Positions 24,542-33,745 of a DNA stretch of 38,766 nt are shown piece after piece. Position 1 is the first letter of the stretch; each line of letters starts with the position of its first letter. The translations under genes were made by a program, and so were the position numbers. The stretch covers positions 1-38,766 of the forward strand of contig JAHDQK010000057.1 in the NCBI GenBank assembly GCA_018433885.1, written 5' to 3'. This DNA comes from Candidatus Cloacimonadota bacterium (GTDB lineage: Bacteria; Cloacimonadota; Cloacimonadia; Cloacimonadales; Cloacimonadaceae). The notes beneath the pieces were generated by a model. The model was not told the origin of the DNA. It did not search any database and saw only the letters and a program-made list of their open reading frames with translations.

Positions 24542-25156
24542 TCATAGATTTGATAATTCGGGGATACTCAGGATGCGTCTTAGAATTGGCAGCATTTCCC
24601 GTATCGCCAACCCACGATGTGAGATGCGGTTTTTGGTGGCATCATCAAGCTCTGCGTAGGTCTTGTGCAAGCCTTCCACCTCGAAGATGCTGTCGTATCC
24701 AAAACCATTGTCTCCACGTTCAAAATCCGTGATCTTGCCGTTCACAATGCCGGAAACGACACTGATCAGACCGTTGTGGTCTGCCAAGGCAAGCGCAGTT
24801 TCGAACTTGGCTTTACGATCGGGGATGGATTCCATCTGCATCAGTACTTTTCGCCGATTGTCTGCGTAACTGCATTTTTCACCTGCCCAGCGGGCGGAAT
24901 ATACTCCGGGTGCGCCAGATAAAGCGTTCACAAACATACCTGTGTCGTCTGCCAGGCACAGCATTCCGGTTTGTTTTGCCCCTTCGATCGCTTTTTTGAT
25001 GGCGTTGCCATATATGGTGTCGGCATCTTCGATAGTTTCCGGCAGATCCGGAAAGTCCAACATGCTGTGCAAGGTTATATTACAGGATTTCAAAATCTCC
25101 CGGAATTCCTGAACTTTATCGGAATTGCGGGAAGAAAGCAAAAGCGGATTATTCAT
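24542..25156 (-). CDS. rdgB: Non-canonical purine NTP pyrophosphatase (RdgB/HAM1 family)
   Basis: 204 residues, normal for this house-cleaning enzyme that hydrolyses dITP, XTP and similar nucleotides to monophosphates. The N-terminal SSRNSDKVQEF nucleotide-binding turn, the metal-binding LADDTGM (68-74), GAPGVYSARWAG (81-92), GFGYDSIF near 150 and the late SHRG motif are all present. It starts immediately after the DUF1232 gene stop (no gap) and is followed seven bases later by the phosphohexomutase gene. Confidence 0.93.
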   Translation of the reverse strand: MNNPLLLSSRNSDKVQEFREILKSCNITLHSMLDFPDLPETIEDADTIYGNAIKKAIEGAKQTGMLCLADDTGMFVNALSGAPGVYSARWAGEKCSYADNRRKVLMQMESIPDRKAKFETALALADHNGLISVVSGIVNGKITDFERGDNGFGYDSIFEVEGLHKTYAELDDATKNRISHRGLAIREMLPILRRILSIPELSNL

Positions 25157-25678
25157 TCAGATCTTTTTAATCCACTTTTTGATGCGGGTTAGCAGGTTTT
25201 TATCCAAAAACTTCTCTGCCGCGGCGGTGATCTTCTGCATTTGATGAAGGATATCTCCCTCTCCGCTCCAGTTGTCCCGCAACACTTTTTCGTCGATTTC
25301 ATTCAGAATCAGGTTCAAACCCAATACTACCAGAACGAGATCGTCCATATACCCGATCAGCGGAATGAAATCCGGAATAATATCCAAGGGTAGGATCAGG
25401 TAGGCGATGATGCCGCTAACAAACAATTTATGTTTGCTGGACACCCGTTTATCCACTGCCAAACGACTTACCAGGATGAAGAAATCTGGCAACATAAAGA
25501 GGTATTCGCCAAGCTTTCCCCCGAGTTTCCCGGTTTTTTCGTTTGTCCAGCCTTTGGCTTTGTGACGCAGGTCTTCATAAAATTTGAGCTTCACGGGATC
25601 TTCTTCGATGATCCTATCGTTTAGGTTATCTTGTTCTTCCACAGGTATTTCGCGCGATTCTAATACTTCATCATTCAT
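25157..25678 (-). CDS. DUF1232 (YkvA-like) membrane protein
   Basis: 173 residues from the ATG at 25678, which has AGGAGG five bases ahead; an in-frame ATG at 25708 lies upstream of that ribosome site and is rejected. The DUF1232 core is clear near residues 83-120: a membrane segment with YLILPLDIIPDFIPLIGYMDDLVLV. The flanking regions are charged and helical. The family is widespread and of unknown function. The N-terminal 35 residues are very acidic. It heads a DUF1232-rdgB-phosphohexomutase run downstream of the ppdK terminator. Confidence 0.82.
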   Translation of the reverse strand: MNDEVLESREIPVEEQDNLNDRIIEEDPVKLKFYEDLRHKAKGWTNEKTGKLGGKLGEYLFMLPDFFILVSRLAVDKRVSSKHKLFVSGIIAYLILPLDIIPDFIPLIGYMDDLVLVVLGLNLILNEIDEKVLRDNWSGEGDILHQMQKITAAAEKFLDKNLLTRIKKWIKKI

Positions 25679-25766
25679 GAGTACCTCCTGATGAGACATA
25701 ATAATCAATACTTTGAGGGAACGTCAAGGAAATTCTCCGCCAAGCGCGACCAATCCCTGATTACGT

Positions 25767-25800
25767 AAAAAACCGGGATACTCCTTTCAAAGCATCCCGG
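25767..25800 (-). terminator. Rho-independent terminator of ppdK
   Basis: Read on the minus strand, CCGGGAT (25800-25794) pairs with ATCCCGG (25779-25773) and is followed by six T residues (25772-25767). It separates ppdK from the DUF1232 operon. Confidence 0.88.
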
Positions 25801-25821
25801 ATATGTCTTTTGTTGTTTTAA

Positions 25822-28542
25822 TTAGCGAATGGCTGCCATGGCTGCCGCGAGTCTGGCAATCGGTACACGGTAGGGGGAACAGCTTACGTAGTTCATACCA
25901 ACTCTGTGGCAGAATTCCACGCTGGCGGGCTCACCGCCATGTTCGCCGCAGATTCCCACTTTGAGTTTGGGGTTTGTGCTACGGCCGCGGGATGTACCCA
26001 TTTCCACCAATTGACCTACTCCCTCCTGATCCAGCACCTGGAACGGATCTTGTTTCAGCAGGTTCTTGCGCAGATACACGGGCAGGAATACACCGGCGTC
26101 GTCTCTACTATAGCCAAAGGTCATTTGGGTGAGGTCGTTTGTACCAAAGCTGAAGAACTCGGCACTTTCGGCAATTTTGTCGGCAGTAAGGGCGGCACGG
26201 GGGATTTCGATCATGGTGCCCACCATGTATTCTACCTTGGAGCCGGTTTCGGCAAATACTTTCTCGACGGTGGCGCGGATGATCTCTTCTTGCAGCTTGA
26301 ATTCTGCCAGAGTTCCGATCAAGGGGACCATGATCTCCGGAAGCACTTTCACGCCTTTCTTTTGAACGTTGATGGCTGCTTCGATGATAGCGCGCGCCTG
26401 CATCTCTGTAATTTCGGGATAGGTATTGCCCAGACGGCAACCGCGATGACCCAGCATGGGGTTGAATTCATGCAAGGAGTTCACTCTATCCTTCACTTTT
26501 TGAGCTTCGATGCCAAGAGCTTTGGCGATCTCGACCTGATCCTTTTCCTCGTGAGGCACAAACTCGTGCAAGGGGGGATCCAACAGACGAACGGTTACGG
26601 GGAATCCATCCATGGCTGTGAAGATACCTTCAAAATCGCCGCGTTGCATGGGCAGCAGTTTATCCAAAGCCTTTCTGCGTCCGGCTTCATCGTCTGCAAG
26701 AATCATCTCGCGCATGGCTTTGATCCGATCTCCCTCAAAGAACATATGCTCTGTGCGGCACAATCCGATGCCTTCGGCACCGAAACTGCGGGCAACAGTG
26801 GCGTCCTTCGGAGTATCGGCATTGGTGCGAACTTTCATCTTGGTATATTTATCGGCAAGTTCCATGATCTTGGCAAAATCGCCGCTGAGTTCGGGATCCT
26901 GGGTTTCCACTTTACCTTCCAGAACCTGACCGGTAGAGCCGTTTAGAGATATCCAATCACCTTCGTTGTAGATCTTTCCTTCAACTGTCATGGTGCGGGT
27001 TTTGTAGTTGATAATTAGAGCGCCGGCACCGGAAACGCAGCATTTGCCCATGCCACGGGCAACAACAGCCGCGTGGGAAGTCATGCCACCGCGAGCGGTA
27101 AGGATGCCCTTGGCTACGTTCATACCGCGCAGATCTTCCGGAGAAGTTTCGGTGCGGACGAGGATCACGCTTTTGCCTTCATTTGCCCAGGCTTCTGCAT
27201 CATCTGCAAAGAACACGATCTGTCCGGTAGCCGCACCAGGAGAGGCGGGAAGCCCTTTGGCTATCACGTGTGCCTTGGCAAGGGCGGCTTTATTGAACAC
27301 GGGATGCAGAAGTTCATCCAGTTTCGCGGGTTCCATGCGGAGCAAGGCTGTCTTTTCATCGATCAATCCTTCTTTCAGCATGTCCACTGCTATTTTCACC
27401 ATGGCAAAGCCGGTACGCTTTCCGTTACGGGTCTGAAGCATCCACAGTTTGTTGTCCTGAATGGTAAATTCCAGATCCTGCATATCGCGGGCATGAGTTT
27501 CCAGTTTCTTCTGGATGGTAAAAAGCTCTTGATATGTCTGGGGCATCACTTCTTCCAGAGAGGGGAATTTCGCGGCACGTTCAGCTTCGCTTACGCCAGC
27601 CAGTTTTGCCCATCTCAGGGAACCTTCTTTGGTGATCTGCTGAGGTGTGCGGATGCCGGCAACGACGTCCTCGCCTTGTGCGTTGATTAGATATTCGCCG
27701 TTGAAAAGATTCTCGCCGGTGGCTGCGTCACGGGTAAATGCCACGCCGGTAGCGCTACTATTGCCCATATTGCCAAAGACCATCGCTTGTACATTCACCG
27801 CTGTTCCCCATTCGTGGGGGATGTTGTTAAGCTGGCGATAATACATCGCACGGTCGTTGTTCCAGCTATTGAATACGGCAAATACAGAGCCCCATAGCTG
27901 ATCCCAGGGGTTATCCGGGAAGTCGTGACCAGTATTGTCTTTCACCGCTTTTTTAAAGAGTACCACCAGTTGTTTGAGATCTTCACTGGTAAGTTCCAAG
28001 TCGTCTTTCACGCCCTTTTCTTCTTTCATGTGGTGTATGATTACTTCAAAGGGGTCTTCTTCTTCCTTGGTCTGAGGTTTCAGCCCCAGAACCACATCAC
28101 CGTACATCTGTACAAAGCGGCGATAGCTATCCCAGGCAAAACGTTCGTTATTGGTTTTTTTGATGATGCCTTCTACGGCGTTGTCGTTCATACCAAGGTT
28201 TAAGATGGTATCCATCATGCCCGGCATTGAAGCTCTGGCGCCGCTGCGTACGGAAACCAGCAGAGGGTTCTCGTTTGAGCCAAACTGCATGCCCATGAGA
28301 TCTTCCACATACTTCACCGCGGCTTTTACTTCATCCATCAGAAGTTCGCGCATTTTGTCCGGGCCTACTTGATTGTACTCTGTGCAGGCATCGGTTGTAA
28401 TAGTGAATCCGGGGGGAACAGGAACGCCAATGAGATTCATCTCGGCGAGGTTTGCACCTTTTCCGCCCAGTAGATTCTTCATATCGGCTTTCCCTTCGGC
28501 GTGTCCGTTACCAAACAGGTAAACGCGTTTTGTTGCAGTCAT
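25822..28542 (-). CDS. ppdK: Pyruvate, phosphate dikinase
   Basis: 906 residues, the full length for this enzyme, which interconverts pyruvate, ATP and phosphate with PEP, AMP and pyrophosphate. The N-terminal ATP-grasp domain begins with LLGGKGANLAEM and continues through SVRSGARASMPGMMDT. The swivelling phosphohistidine domain has GGMTSHAAVVARGMG with His490. The C-terminal PEP/pyruvate barrel includes GFGAEGIGLCRTEHM-type sequence and the catalytic Cys in GICGEHGG near 858. The SFGAEGIGLCRTEHMFFE and FGTNDLTQMTFGYSRDD stretches identify PPDK rather than PEP synthase. The ATG follows GGAGG. It is monocistronic by its terminator and supports pyrophosphate-linked glycolysis or gluconeogenesis in anaerobes. 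Confidence 0.96.
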   Translation of the reverse strand: MTATKRVYLFGNGHAEGKADMKNLLGGKGANLAEMNLIGVPVPPGFTITTDACTEYNQVGPDKMRELLMDEVKAAVKYVEDLMGMQFGSNENPLLVSVRSGARASMPGMMDTILNLGMNDNAVEGIIKKTNNERFAWDSYRRFVQMYGDVVLGLKPQTKEEEDPFEVIIHHMKEEKGVKDDLELTSEDLKQLVVLFKKAVKDNTGHDFPDNPWDQLWGSVFAVFNSWNNDRAMYYRQLNNIPHEWGTAVNVQAMVFGNMGNSSATGVAFTRDAATGENLFNGEYLINAQGEDVVAGIRTPQQITKEGSLRWAKLAGVSEAERAAKFPSLEEVMPQTYQELFTIQKKLETHARDMQDLEFTIQDNKLWMLQTRNGKRTGFAMVKIAVDMLKEGLIDEKTALLRMEPAKLDELLHPVFNKAALAKAHVIAKGLPASPGAATGQIVFFADDAEAWANEGKSVILVRTETSPEDLRGMNVAKGILTARGGMTSHAAVVARGMGKCCVSGAGALIINYKTRTMTVEGKIYNEGDWISLNGSTGQVLEGKVETQDPELSGDFAKIMELADKYTKMKVRTNADTPKDATVARSFGAEGIGLCRTEHMFFEGDRIKAMREMILADDEAGRRKALDKLLPMQRGDFEGIFTAMDGFPVTVRLLDPPLHEFVPHEEKDQVEIAKALGIEAQKVKDRVNSLHEFNPMLGHRGCRLGNTYPEITEMQARAIIEAAINVQKKGVKVLPEIMVPLIGTLAEFKLQEEIIRATVEKVFAETGSKVEYMVGTMIEIPRAALTADKIAESAEFFSFGTNDLTQMTFGYSRDDAGVFLPVYLRKNLLKQDPFQVLDQEGVGQLVEMGTSRGRSTNPKLKVGICGEHGGEPASVEFCHRVGMNYVSCSPYRVPIARLAAAMAAIR

Positions 28543-28588
28543 TTATCCTCCATGAAAGCAATGAATTTTCATAACTTGTGAGTTTTTC

Positions 28589-28617
28589 CATAATCTTGAA
28601 GCGCAGGATTTTGTCAA
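28589..28617 (-). promoter_or_regulatory. Possible promoter of ppdK
   Basis: On the minus strand a perfect TTGACA (28617-28612) lies 17 bases before ATTATG (28594-28589). The gene start follows about 47 bases later. The -10 box is a poor match, so confidence is low. Confidence 0.35.
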
Positions 28618-29431
28618 CCGATTTTGCGCATGATAAATTTGACTTCCAGCGTCATTACCCTTCAAATGGCAGTTAGCCCACGATAAATCCTTACTGAGAA
28701 CTTCAAATCTCATCACCAAAACTACTAATCGGGATAATCTGGTCACTACCGGGATTCGAGACAGGTAGTTTTCTTATCACAATTCTTCAAACGCAACCAA
28801 AGCATCATGGCATATATTTTTTATAAATGCAGCAAATTAGCGCTCCAGGGGCGGCACTACCCATAGCGAGGGCGTCGCCCTTGGCGAGGCTTGCTTTTGC
28901 GTGTCCTTGAGATCTAACCACGCACAGCGGTCAATTTTTATAGCCTTGGTGGATACATCAAACAATGCAGCGACCTCAGCTCCCAGCTGAGCGATTATAA
29001 TGCTCAAAAGCTTATCAATTGAGCTCTGTTTAGCCTTCTCTCCTCTTTAGCAAAAGGTATCGCCATCAGGTATCCGGGCAGTGTTGAAGCAGTCGGACTG
29101 CAGGAAGACGCCTTGACCACCAGTTTTGGACCCGAAACATCAAAGAGGATCATACATCACAGAAGAACGAATATGAACCGGTATCCGTTTTCAAGATCAG
29201 TTCACTACCGGCAGCTGCTGGCTCAAGGACATATCTGCCAATGAGCATAAGATAAGATCATCGGAAAACAGTTTCAACCCTTAAGAATACCATTAATATC
29301 TCATAAAGTGGGATCATGCCACAATTTTTGTCAAGATAGATATGTCCGAAGCCACAGGTGGGATGTCGGAAAAAATATCTTTACAGATTATGAATGATTT
29401 TTAGAGTGTGCATTTGGAGTGAAATCCGATT

Positions 29432-29444
29432 AGACTTGAAGTCT
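29432..29444. promoter_or_regulatory. Short perfect palindrome upstream of the helix-hairpin-helix barrel gene
   Basis: AGACTT (29432-29437) and AAGTCT (29439-29444) are exact complements around one base, 44 bases before the start codon. The position suits an operator, but there is no independent support. Confidence 0.3.
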
Positions 29445-29487
29445 GAGTTTAGAATTTGATAACAGCATATAAGCAAAAGGAAACGCG

Positions 29488-32253
29488 ATGAAAAAGCTCT
29501 TTTTGATGTTCCTTGTCCTGATTTTTATCGGGCTATTGGCCGCCAAGGTGGATCTAAATACCGCCAGCTTGAGCGAACTAAAGCAGCTTCCGATTACGGA
29601 AGCGCAAGCGCGGGACATCTATGAATACAGGACTTTTGTGAAGATCTTCGAAAGCATTTTTGATCTTCGCCAGATTCCCTCCATAGATCAGCGCACCATG
29701 AACTTGTTGAGACCCTTGGTAGTGGTCTCGCTTTACACCGAGACAGACGATATCGCTCTGCGCCGGGAGGAAATCCAGTATCTGATCGAAAGATTGGATA
29801 GCAACGAAGGCGCTAGCGAAGGTATGGCGGACGTATGGCAGGATTATCTGATGACGCCTCAAAACGTCAACAGGATGCATTTCAACGACTTTGTAAGCTT
29901 GCCAAACGTATCTGCCGTGGATGCAGCTGCAATCCTTAAACGTGTGGCTCGTGGAGATACCATTGCCGACACTCGGGATCTGCGCAACACTTTGGGGCTT
30001 TCTTATTATGGATATTCAAATCTGCGCAACTATGTATATTTCAAAGAACCCCCTGTAAAAAACCGTATGATGTTCGATGCTCAGATTCAATACTCCACAA
30101 GATACTTTGAAGAAGGGCAGTACGACATGTTGCACGAGCCGTTTTTACCCAGCGATTATGGCAACAATTGGCTCACCATCCCGCAATCCAAGCGAACAGC
30201 ATATTGGGGATACTTCGATCTGGACCAGGTTCAGCCGGACATCGCCATGAAGCTGCGGATGCGCTATGGGAACAACTACAAAATGGGCATCATGCACAAT
30301 TCCCCCAAGGCTCATAAAGGCTTGCAATATATGAATAGCGAAGAGTTCTTGGACGATAGCAAATACTTCGCTGGCTACGAGAACACCAAATTACCGTGGC
30401 TGGATAATACTTCCTTGAAGCTTTATTTGGGCCATTACCGCGCCACTTACGGCGAGGGGCTTACGATGGAAAACACGGATTTCTATAGTGCCCGTAAGAC
30501 CGGATTCGGTTTTAGCAAGCGCATCATGGGCATCACTCCGGATCTTTCCAAGACTCAGCAATATTCCCTGAAAGGTGCTGCGATCGAGATTGCCAATCCG
30601 AAATTCGGGGCATCGTTCTTTGTATCTCAGGACGATAAAGACGGCATCGCCTACATCACTGAGGATGGCAAATACATCATGCGGGATGAATATGGACACG
30701 ATGTCTTCACCGATGCCAATGGGGATCAGTATTTCATGGATGGCAGTGTAGTGCGCTACACCTACGACGATGGTAGCGCGGTAAGAGCAGATAAGAAGAA
30801 GTTCTTCTCGTTTGTTACGCCAAGCCTGCCCTACGATAACGACACCATGCTGGAAGCTGAGGCTCACATGAACGCTTCTCTGTATCCGGAAACCATCCCC
30901 GCCGGAGCCAGCTATGCGCCCTATCATATCCAATACATCAATCTTGCTCCAAGACGTGACGCGATCCGCGAAAAACTCTGGGGCACCCACCTGGAAGTGA
31001 GCCCCCTGATCGGCACCCGGCTTGGGTTTACTACCTACACCGCATTATACGACGACGCTCACTTCGTAGTTCCCGGATTCCGTGACCTTCTGCCCCTTAC
31101 CATTCGCGATTCCTATTATCACCCAAAGCTTCAGAAGACCATGAACGCGGAGATCTCGAACTTATATAGCACTCAGACAGACCGTTATAGCCGGGACTAC
31201 CGCCGTGTGATCGGTATCGATGGCGGCACCGTGATCGGCAATACAGCGATCCAGGGTGAATATGCCGAACTGAGCAAATATGGTGAAGATCTCAAATTGG
31301 GAGACGATCCCAAAGCCTTCCTGATAAGCTCTCACACTCAGTTTGAGAACCTCTATTTCATTACCCTGATGCGTAATTACGACGTAGGGTTCGACAACCC
31401 CTATAGCAACAGTTTCTCCGAGCACGAGAGATTTGACGACACCATCTTGGAAAAAAACATCTATGCCCTCACCAATCCGCTAGTGTCTGACATTTTCCAG
31501 AATAGCAACCAGTCTCAACCCGAACGGGGAGTTTATTTTGAGACAAGATACAAATTCAACAATTACTTCACAGTCGGCAGAAGCTATCTTGATCTGTGGG
31601 AAAGGCTTACGGACGGCAGGAGATCTGCCAGATTCCAGAGCGAATTGGAGTTTCGCCCCTTATATCAATTAGGGATGAGGCTGCGCTACAAAAACCAGGT
31701 AAACCGCTATGACGATACCGCCGAACGTGGTGTATCCAAGACCAATGAATACACGATGGCTATCCGCACCTTCCTTTCAAACCGTGATTTTTTGGAGCTT
31801 GAGTATCGTTACAATACGGTGCTCAGCCCTCCATATACTTCACTCACAAATCCGGCAGAACCGGGTAACAACACCATGGCAGCCGCCCAAACCCTGATGA
31901 CTGGGGATTACATAGGGGTGAACTACACCCACAACTTCACCCCCAGCGTCAAGCTACAAGGTTCCTTTGTATATTGGTACGGACATGGCATCTCGCACTG
32001 GGATTGGGAAGACATGGAGATAGACTTCATGGGCGAGCGCGGTGCCAAAGCGTGGATCGCCATTTCCAGCCGCATTTCGAATAATATGTATATGAACATA
32101 AAGTTCCGCAACAAGACCTATCAGGACAAGGAGATCAGGATCCGCCAATACAACGATCCCAATGATCCCGCTCTGGACGGTCAGCTCACCTATGCCGAGA
32201 GAGTGGAACACAGTGAAAACACCATTCGTTTTTCCCTTGATTATCGCTTCTAA
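29488..32253 (+). CDS. Exported helix-hairpin-helix protein with long outer-membrane-barrel-like C-terminus
   Basis: 921 residues. Residues 1-19 form a signal peptide. Residues 20-80 follow the ComEA helix-hairpin-helix pattern (VDLNTASLSELKQLP, then FESIFDLRQIPSI), but the Gly-rich hairpin that contacts DNA is replaced by ITEAQ. A second module spans about 130-190 (FNDFVSLPNVSAVDAAAILKR, then DLRNTLGLSYYGYSNLRNY). Residues 195-921 alternate aromatic and polar residues, as in outer-membrane strands, and end with FSLDYRF, a C-terminal aromatic residue typical of BAM substrates. The ATG follows AAAGGAA. It heads a four-gene operon. Similar proteins are usually annotated as HhH-domain proteins of unknown role; DNA binding here is uncertain. 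Confidence 0.75.
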   Translation: MKKLFLMFLVLIFIGLLAAKVDLNTASLSELKQLPITEAQARDIYEYRTFVKIFESIFDLRQIPSIDQRTMNLLRPLVVVSLYTETDDIALRREEIQYLIERLDSNEGASEGMADVWQDYLMTPQNVNRMHFNDFVSLPNVSAVDAAAILKRVARGDTIADTRDLRNTLGLSYYGYSNLRNYVYFKEPPVKNRMMFDAQIQYSTRYFEEGQYDMLHEPFLPSDYGNNWLTIPQSKRTAYWGYFDLDQVQPDIAMKLRMRYGNNYKMGIMHNSPKAHKGLQYMNSEEFLDDSKYFAGYENTKLPWLDNTSLKLYLGHYRATYGEGLTMENTDFYSARKTGFGFSKRIMGITPDLSKTQQYSLKGAAIEIANPKFGASFFVSQDDKDGIAYITEDGKYIMRDEYGHDVFTDANGDQYFMDGSVVRYTYDDGSAVRADKKKFFSFVTPSLPYDNDTMLEAEAHMNASLYPETIPAGASYAPYHIQYINLAPRRDAIREKLWGTHLEVSPLIGTRLGFTTYTALYDDAHFVVPGFRDLLPLTIRDSYYHPKLQKTMNAEISNLYSTQTDRYSRDYRRVIGIDGGTVIGNTAIQGEYAELSKYGEDLKLGDDPKAFLISSHTQFENLYFITLMRNYDVGFDNPYSNSFSEHERFDDTILEKNIYALTNPLVSDIFQNSNQSQPERGVYFETRYKFNNYFTVGRSYLDLWERLTDGRRSARFQSELEFRPLYQLGMRLRYKNQVNRYDDTAERGVSKTNEYTMAIRTFLSNRDFLELEYRYNTVLSPPYTSLTNPAEPGNNTMAAAQTLMTGDYIGVNYTHNFTPSVKLQGSFVYWYGHGISHWDWEDMEIDFMGERGAKAWIAISSRISNNMYMNIKFRNKTYQDKEIRIRQYNDPNDPALDGQLTYAERVEHSENTIRFSLDYRF

Positions 32254-32265
32254 CGTGGAGGAAAC

Positions 32266-33723
32266 ATGTTATTAAATAAATCTCTGATGATTTTTGGCCT
32301 GCTGTTGCTGGTCTCAGTGCTTGGCGCGTTCAGCGTTAGCGACAATTATTATGGACATCCGCCTTATGGTCAGGCATCATTAGGTCAACGTTATGGTGCG
32401 CTTGATGCCCGCAGTTTCGCAATGGGTGGAGCAGGTGCATTTGGCACCATGCGTGCAGGCGCGATCGCCTTCAACCCTGCCAATATTACCGTTCAGGACG
32501 ATTTTGCCGGCCTTAGCATTGCCGGAATGATCAACCGCACAGAAGATACCCGGATGTTGCCTTTGTACAATAGCTTCGATAGCTATATCGACGATAGCGT
32601 GTATGCCTCCAACATAAACGCCTTTTCAGATTTTGCCGGAGCCGGATACGCTTCCGTACGGTTCAATAGAATGCGGTTTGGTTTGGGTGCATATCACGCT
32701 CCAGTGCTCAGCTTCTCTGGCAAGTATGTGGAAGAAATCCGCAATAATCGTAATACCGATAACGATAGCTATCCCGAAAAGATCGCTCAAAACGAGATTG
32801 ACAACGACGGCGCTTTGATGAAGACTGCCATGGCGGTAAGCTTGGGCTATGAGATTGGTGATTATCTGAACGCTAATCTAGGAGTGGATTATGGCCTGAT
32901 GGCTGCGGACGTGTCCCAACTCACCACGATTAGATGGAGCGATTGGGCTCACCAAACCGTGGGCGCCGATATTTTGCCGGATTATACCCGCTCTCGCGAT
33001 TGGGAACTTTCCGGCGAGCAAATGAAGCTGGGCGCTACTCTTAGAGTGGGTCCACGTTGGGGACTGGGGCTTACCTACACTCCCAAAACCACTTTGGAGA
33101 TTACCGGAACCGATATGGCTATCAGAGACGCTTATCCCGGCATTGCCATGGATAGCACTCTGGTAGTGATGGATGGAGATTATGAACTGGCACCGGAGTT
33201 TCGTGCCGGATTTAGCTACTTCCCCAGAAACATTCTGCGTACCGTGTTCAATATGGATCTCGAGATGGTTCAATATAGCGAACTAAGCGATATCTACGAC
33301 GATGTATTCAACGTCTATGCCGGAGTGGAACACCACGTGGTGAACCGCATCCCCCTGAGAATGGGATTCCAAGCTGTAAGCAGCTATTTCCAGACCAAAG
33401 AAGAGTTCACCGATACCACCGGACAAAACATTACTTTTGTTTCCGCAAAGAAAGTCATCAGCCCGATGATCACCGCCGGTTCTTCTGTGCAACTGTACAA
33501 GAACGTAGTTCTGGATCTGGGATTTGGCTACAGCTGGCGCGAATATCAAGCTCTGGACCTCTTTGGCGATAAATACTACGACGACACCGTTTATACCGGA
33601 GCCGCCAACGAACAGCTCTGGCCAAACACCTATATCGACCTGCAGAATCGCGATTGGGACAACCCCGATAAAGTAAAGGAAAACATCATCACCCTCAATG
33701 CCGGTATTTCTTTTAGCTGGTAG
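32266..33723 (+). CDS. FadL/PorV-like outer membrane protein
   Basis: 485 residues with a signal peptide (cleavage near residue 23). The N-terminal mature part has the family pattern DARSFAMGGAGAFGTMRAGAIAFNPANI, in which the Met-Gly-Gly-Ala turn and the NPA motif are shared by FadL/TodX transporters and by PorV/PorQ proteins of type IX secretion. The rest is strand-like (GYASVRFNRMRFGLGAYHAP, VVLDLGFGYSWREYQAL) and the chain ends in FSW. It lies 12 bases after the HhH-barrel gene with GGAGG before the ATG. A hydrophobic-substrate channel or a secretion-associated barrel are both possible. Confidence 0.75.
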   Translation: MLLNKSLMIFGLLLLVSVLGAFSVSDNYYGHPPYGQASLGQRYGALDARSFAMGGAGAFGTMRAGAIAFNPANITVQDDFAGLSIAGMINRTEDTRMLPLYNSFDSYIDDSVYASNINAFSDFAGAGYASVRFNRMRFGLGAYHAPVLSFSGKYVEEIRNNRNTDNDSYPEKIAQNEIDNDGALMKTAMAVSLGYEIGDYLNANLGVDYGLMAADVSQLTTIRWSDWAHQTVGADILPDYTRSRDWELSGEQMKLGATLRVGPRWGLGLTYTPKTTLEITGTDMAIRDAYPGIAMDSTLVVMDGDYELAPEFRAGFSYFPRNILRTVFNMDLEMVQYSELSDIYDDVFNVYAGVEHHVVNRIPLRMGFQAVSSYFQTKEEFTDTTGQNITFVSAKKVISPMITAGSSVQLYKNVVLDLGFGYSWREYQALDLFGDKYYDDTVYTGAANEQLWPNTYIDLQNRDWDNPDKVKENIITLNAGISFSW

Positions 33724-33745
33724 TATCACCCCGTAAGAGGTTAAT

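Larger units (their letters stand above)
28543..29487. other. Gene-free spacer between divergent genes
   Basis: 945 bases with no credible gene. The longest open stretch on the plus strand (29023-29241, 73 codons) has no start with a ribosome site and is within chance. Visible elements: a GC-rich patch at about 28847-28890 with a hairpin AGGGCG-T-CGCCCT (28869-28881) inside AT-rich DNA; ACTACC/GGTAGT (28745-28750, 28764-28769) followed by TTTTC, a weak terminator-like hairpin; an ATTATAAT core flanked by GAGC/GCTC near 28989-29005; and AGACTT-G-AAGTCT at 29432-29444. It may be the remains of a lost gene or mobile element plus the promoters of both flanking genes. Confidence 0.45.

Noticed and set aside
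25906-26946. 346-codon plus-strand frame opposite ppdK
   Set aside because: It is the antisense shadow of a well-conserved enzyme gene; its translation has no independent motifs or ribosome site.
28745-28772. Terminator for an unseen plus-strand gene
   Set aside because: The stem is six base pairs with a 13-base loop and a short T run, and no gene ends nearby on the plus strand.
29023-29241. 73-codon open plus-strand stretch in the second spacer
   Set aside because: No start with a ribosome site, no recognisable motif, and a length within chance.
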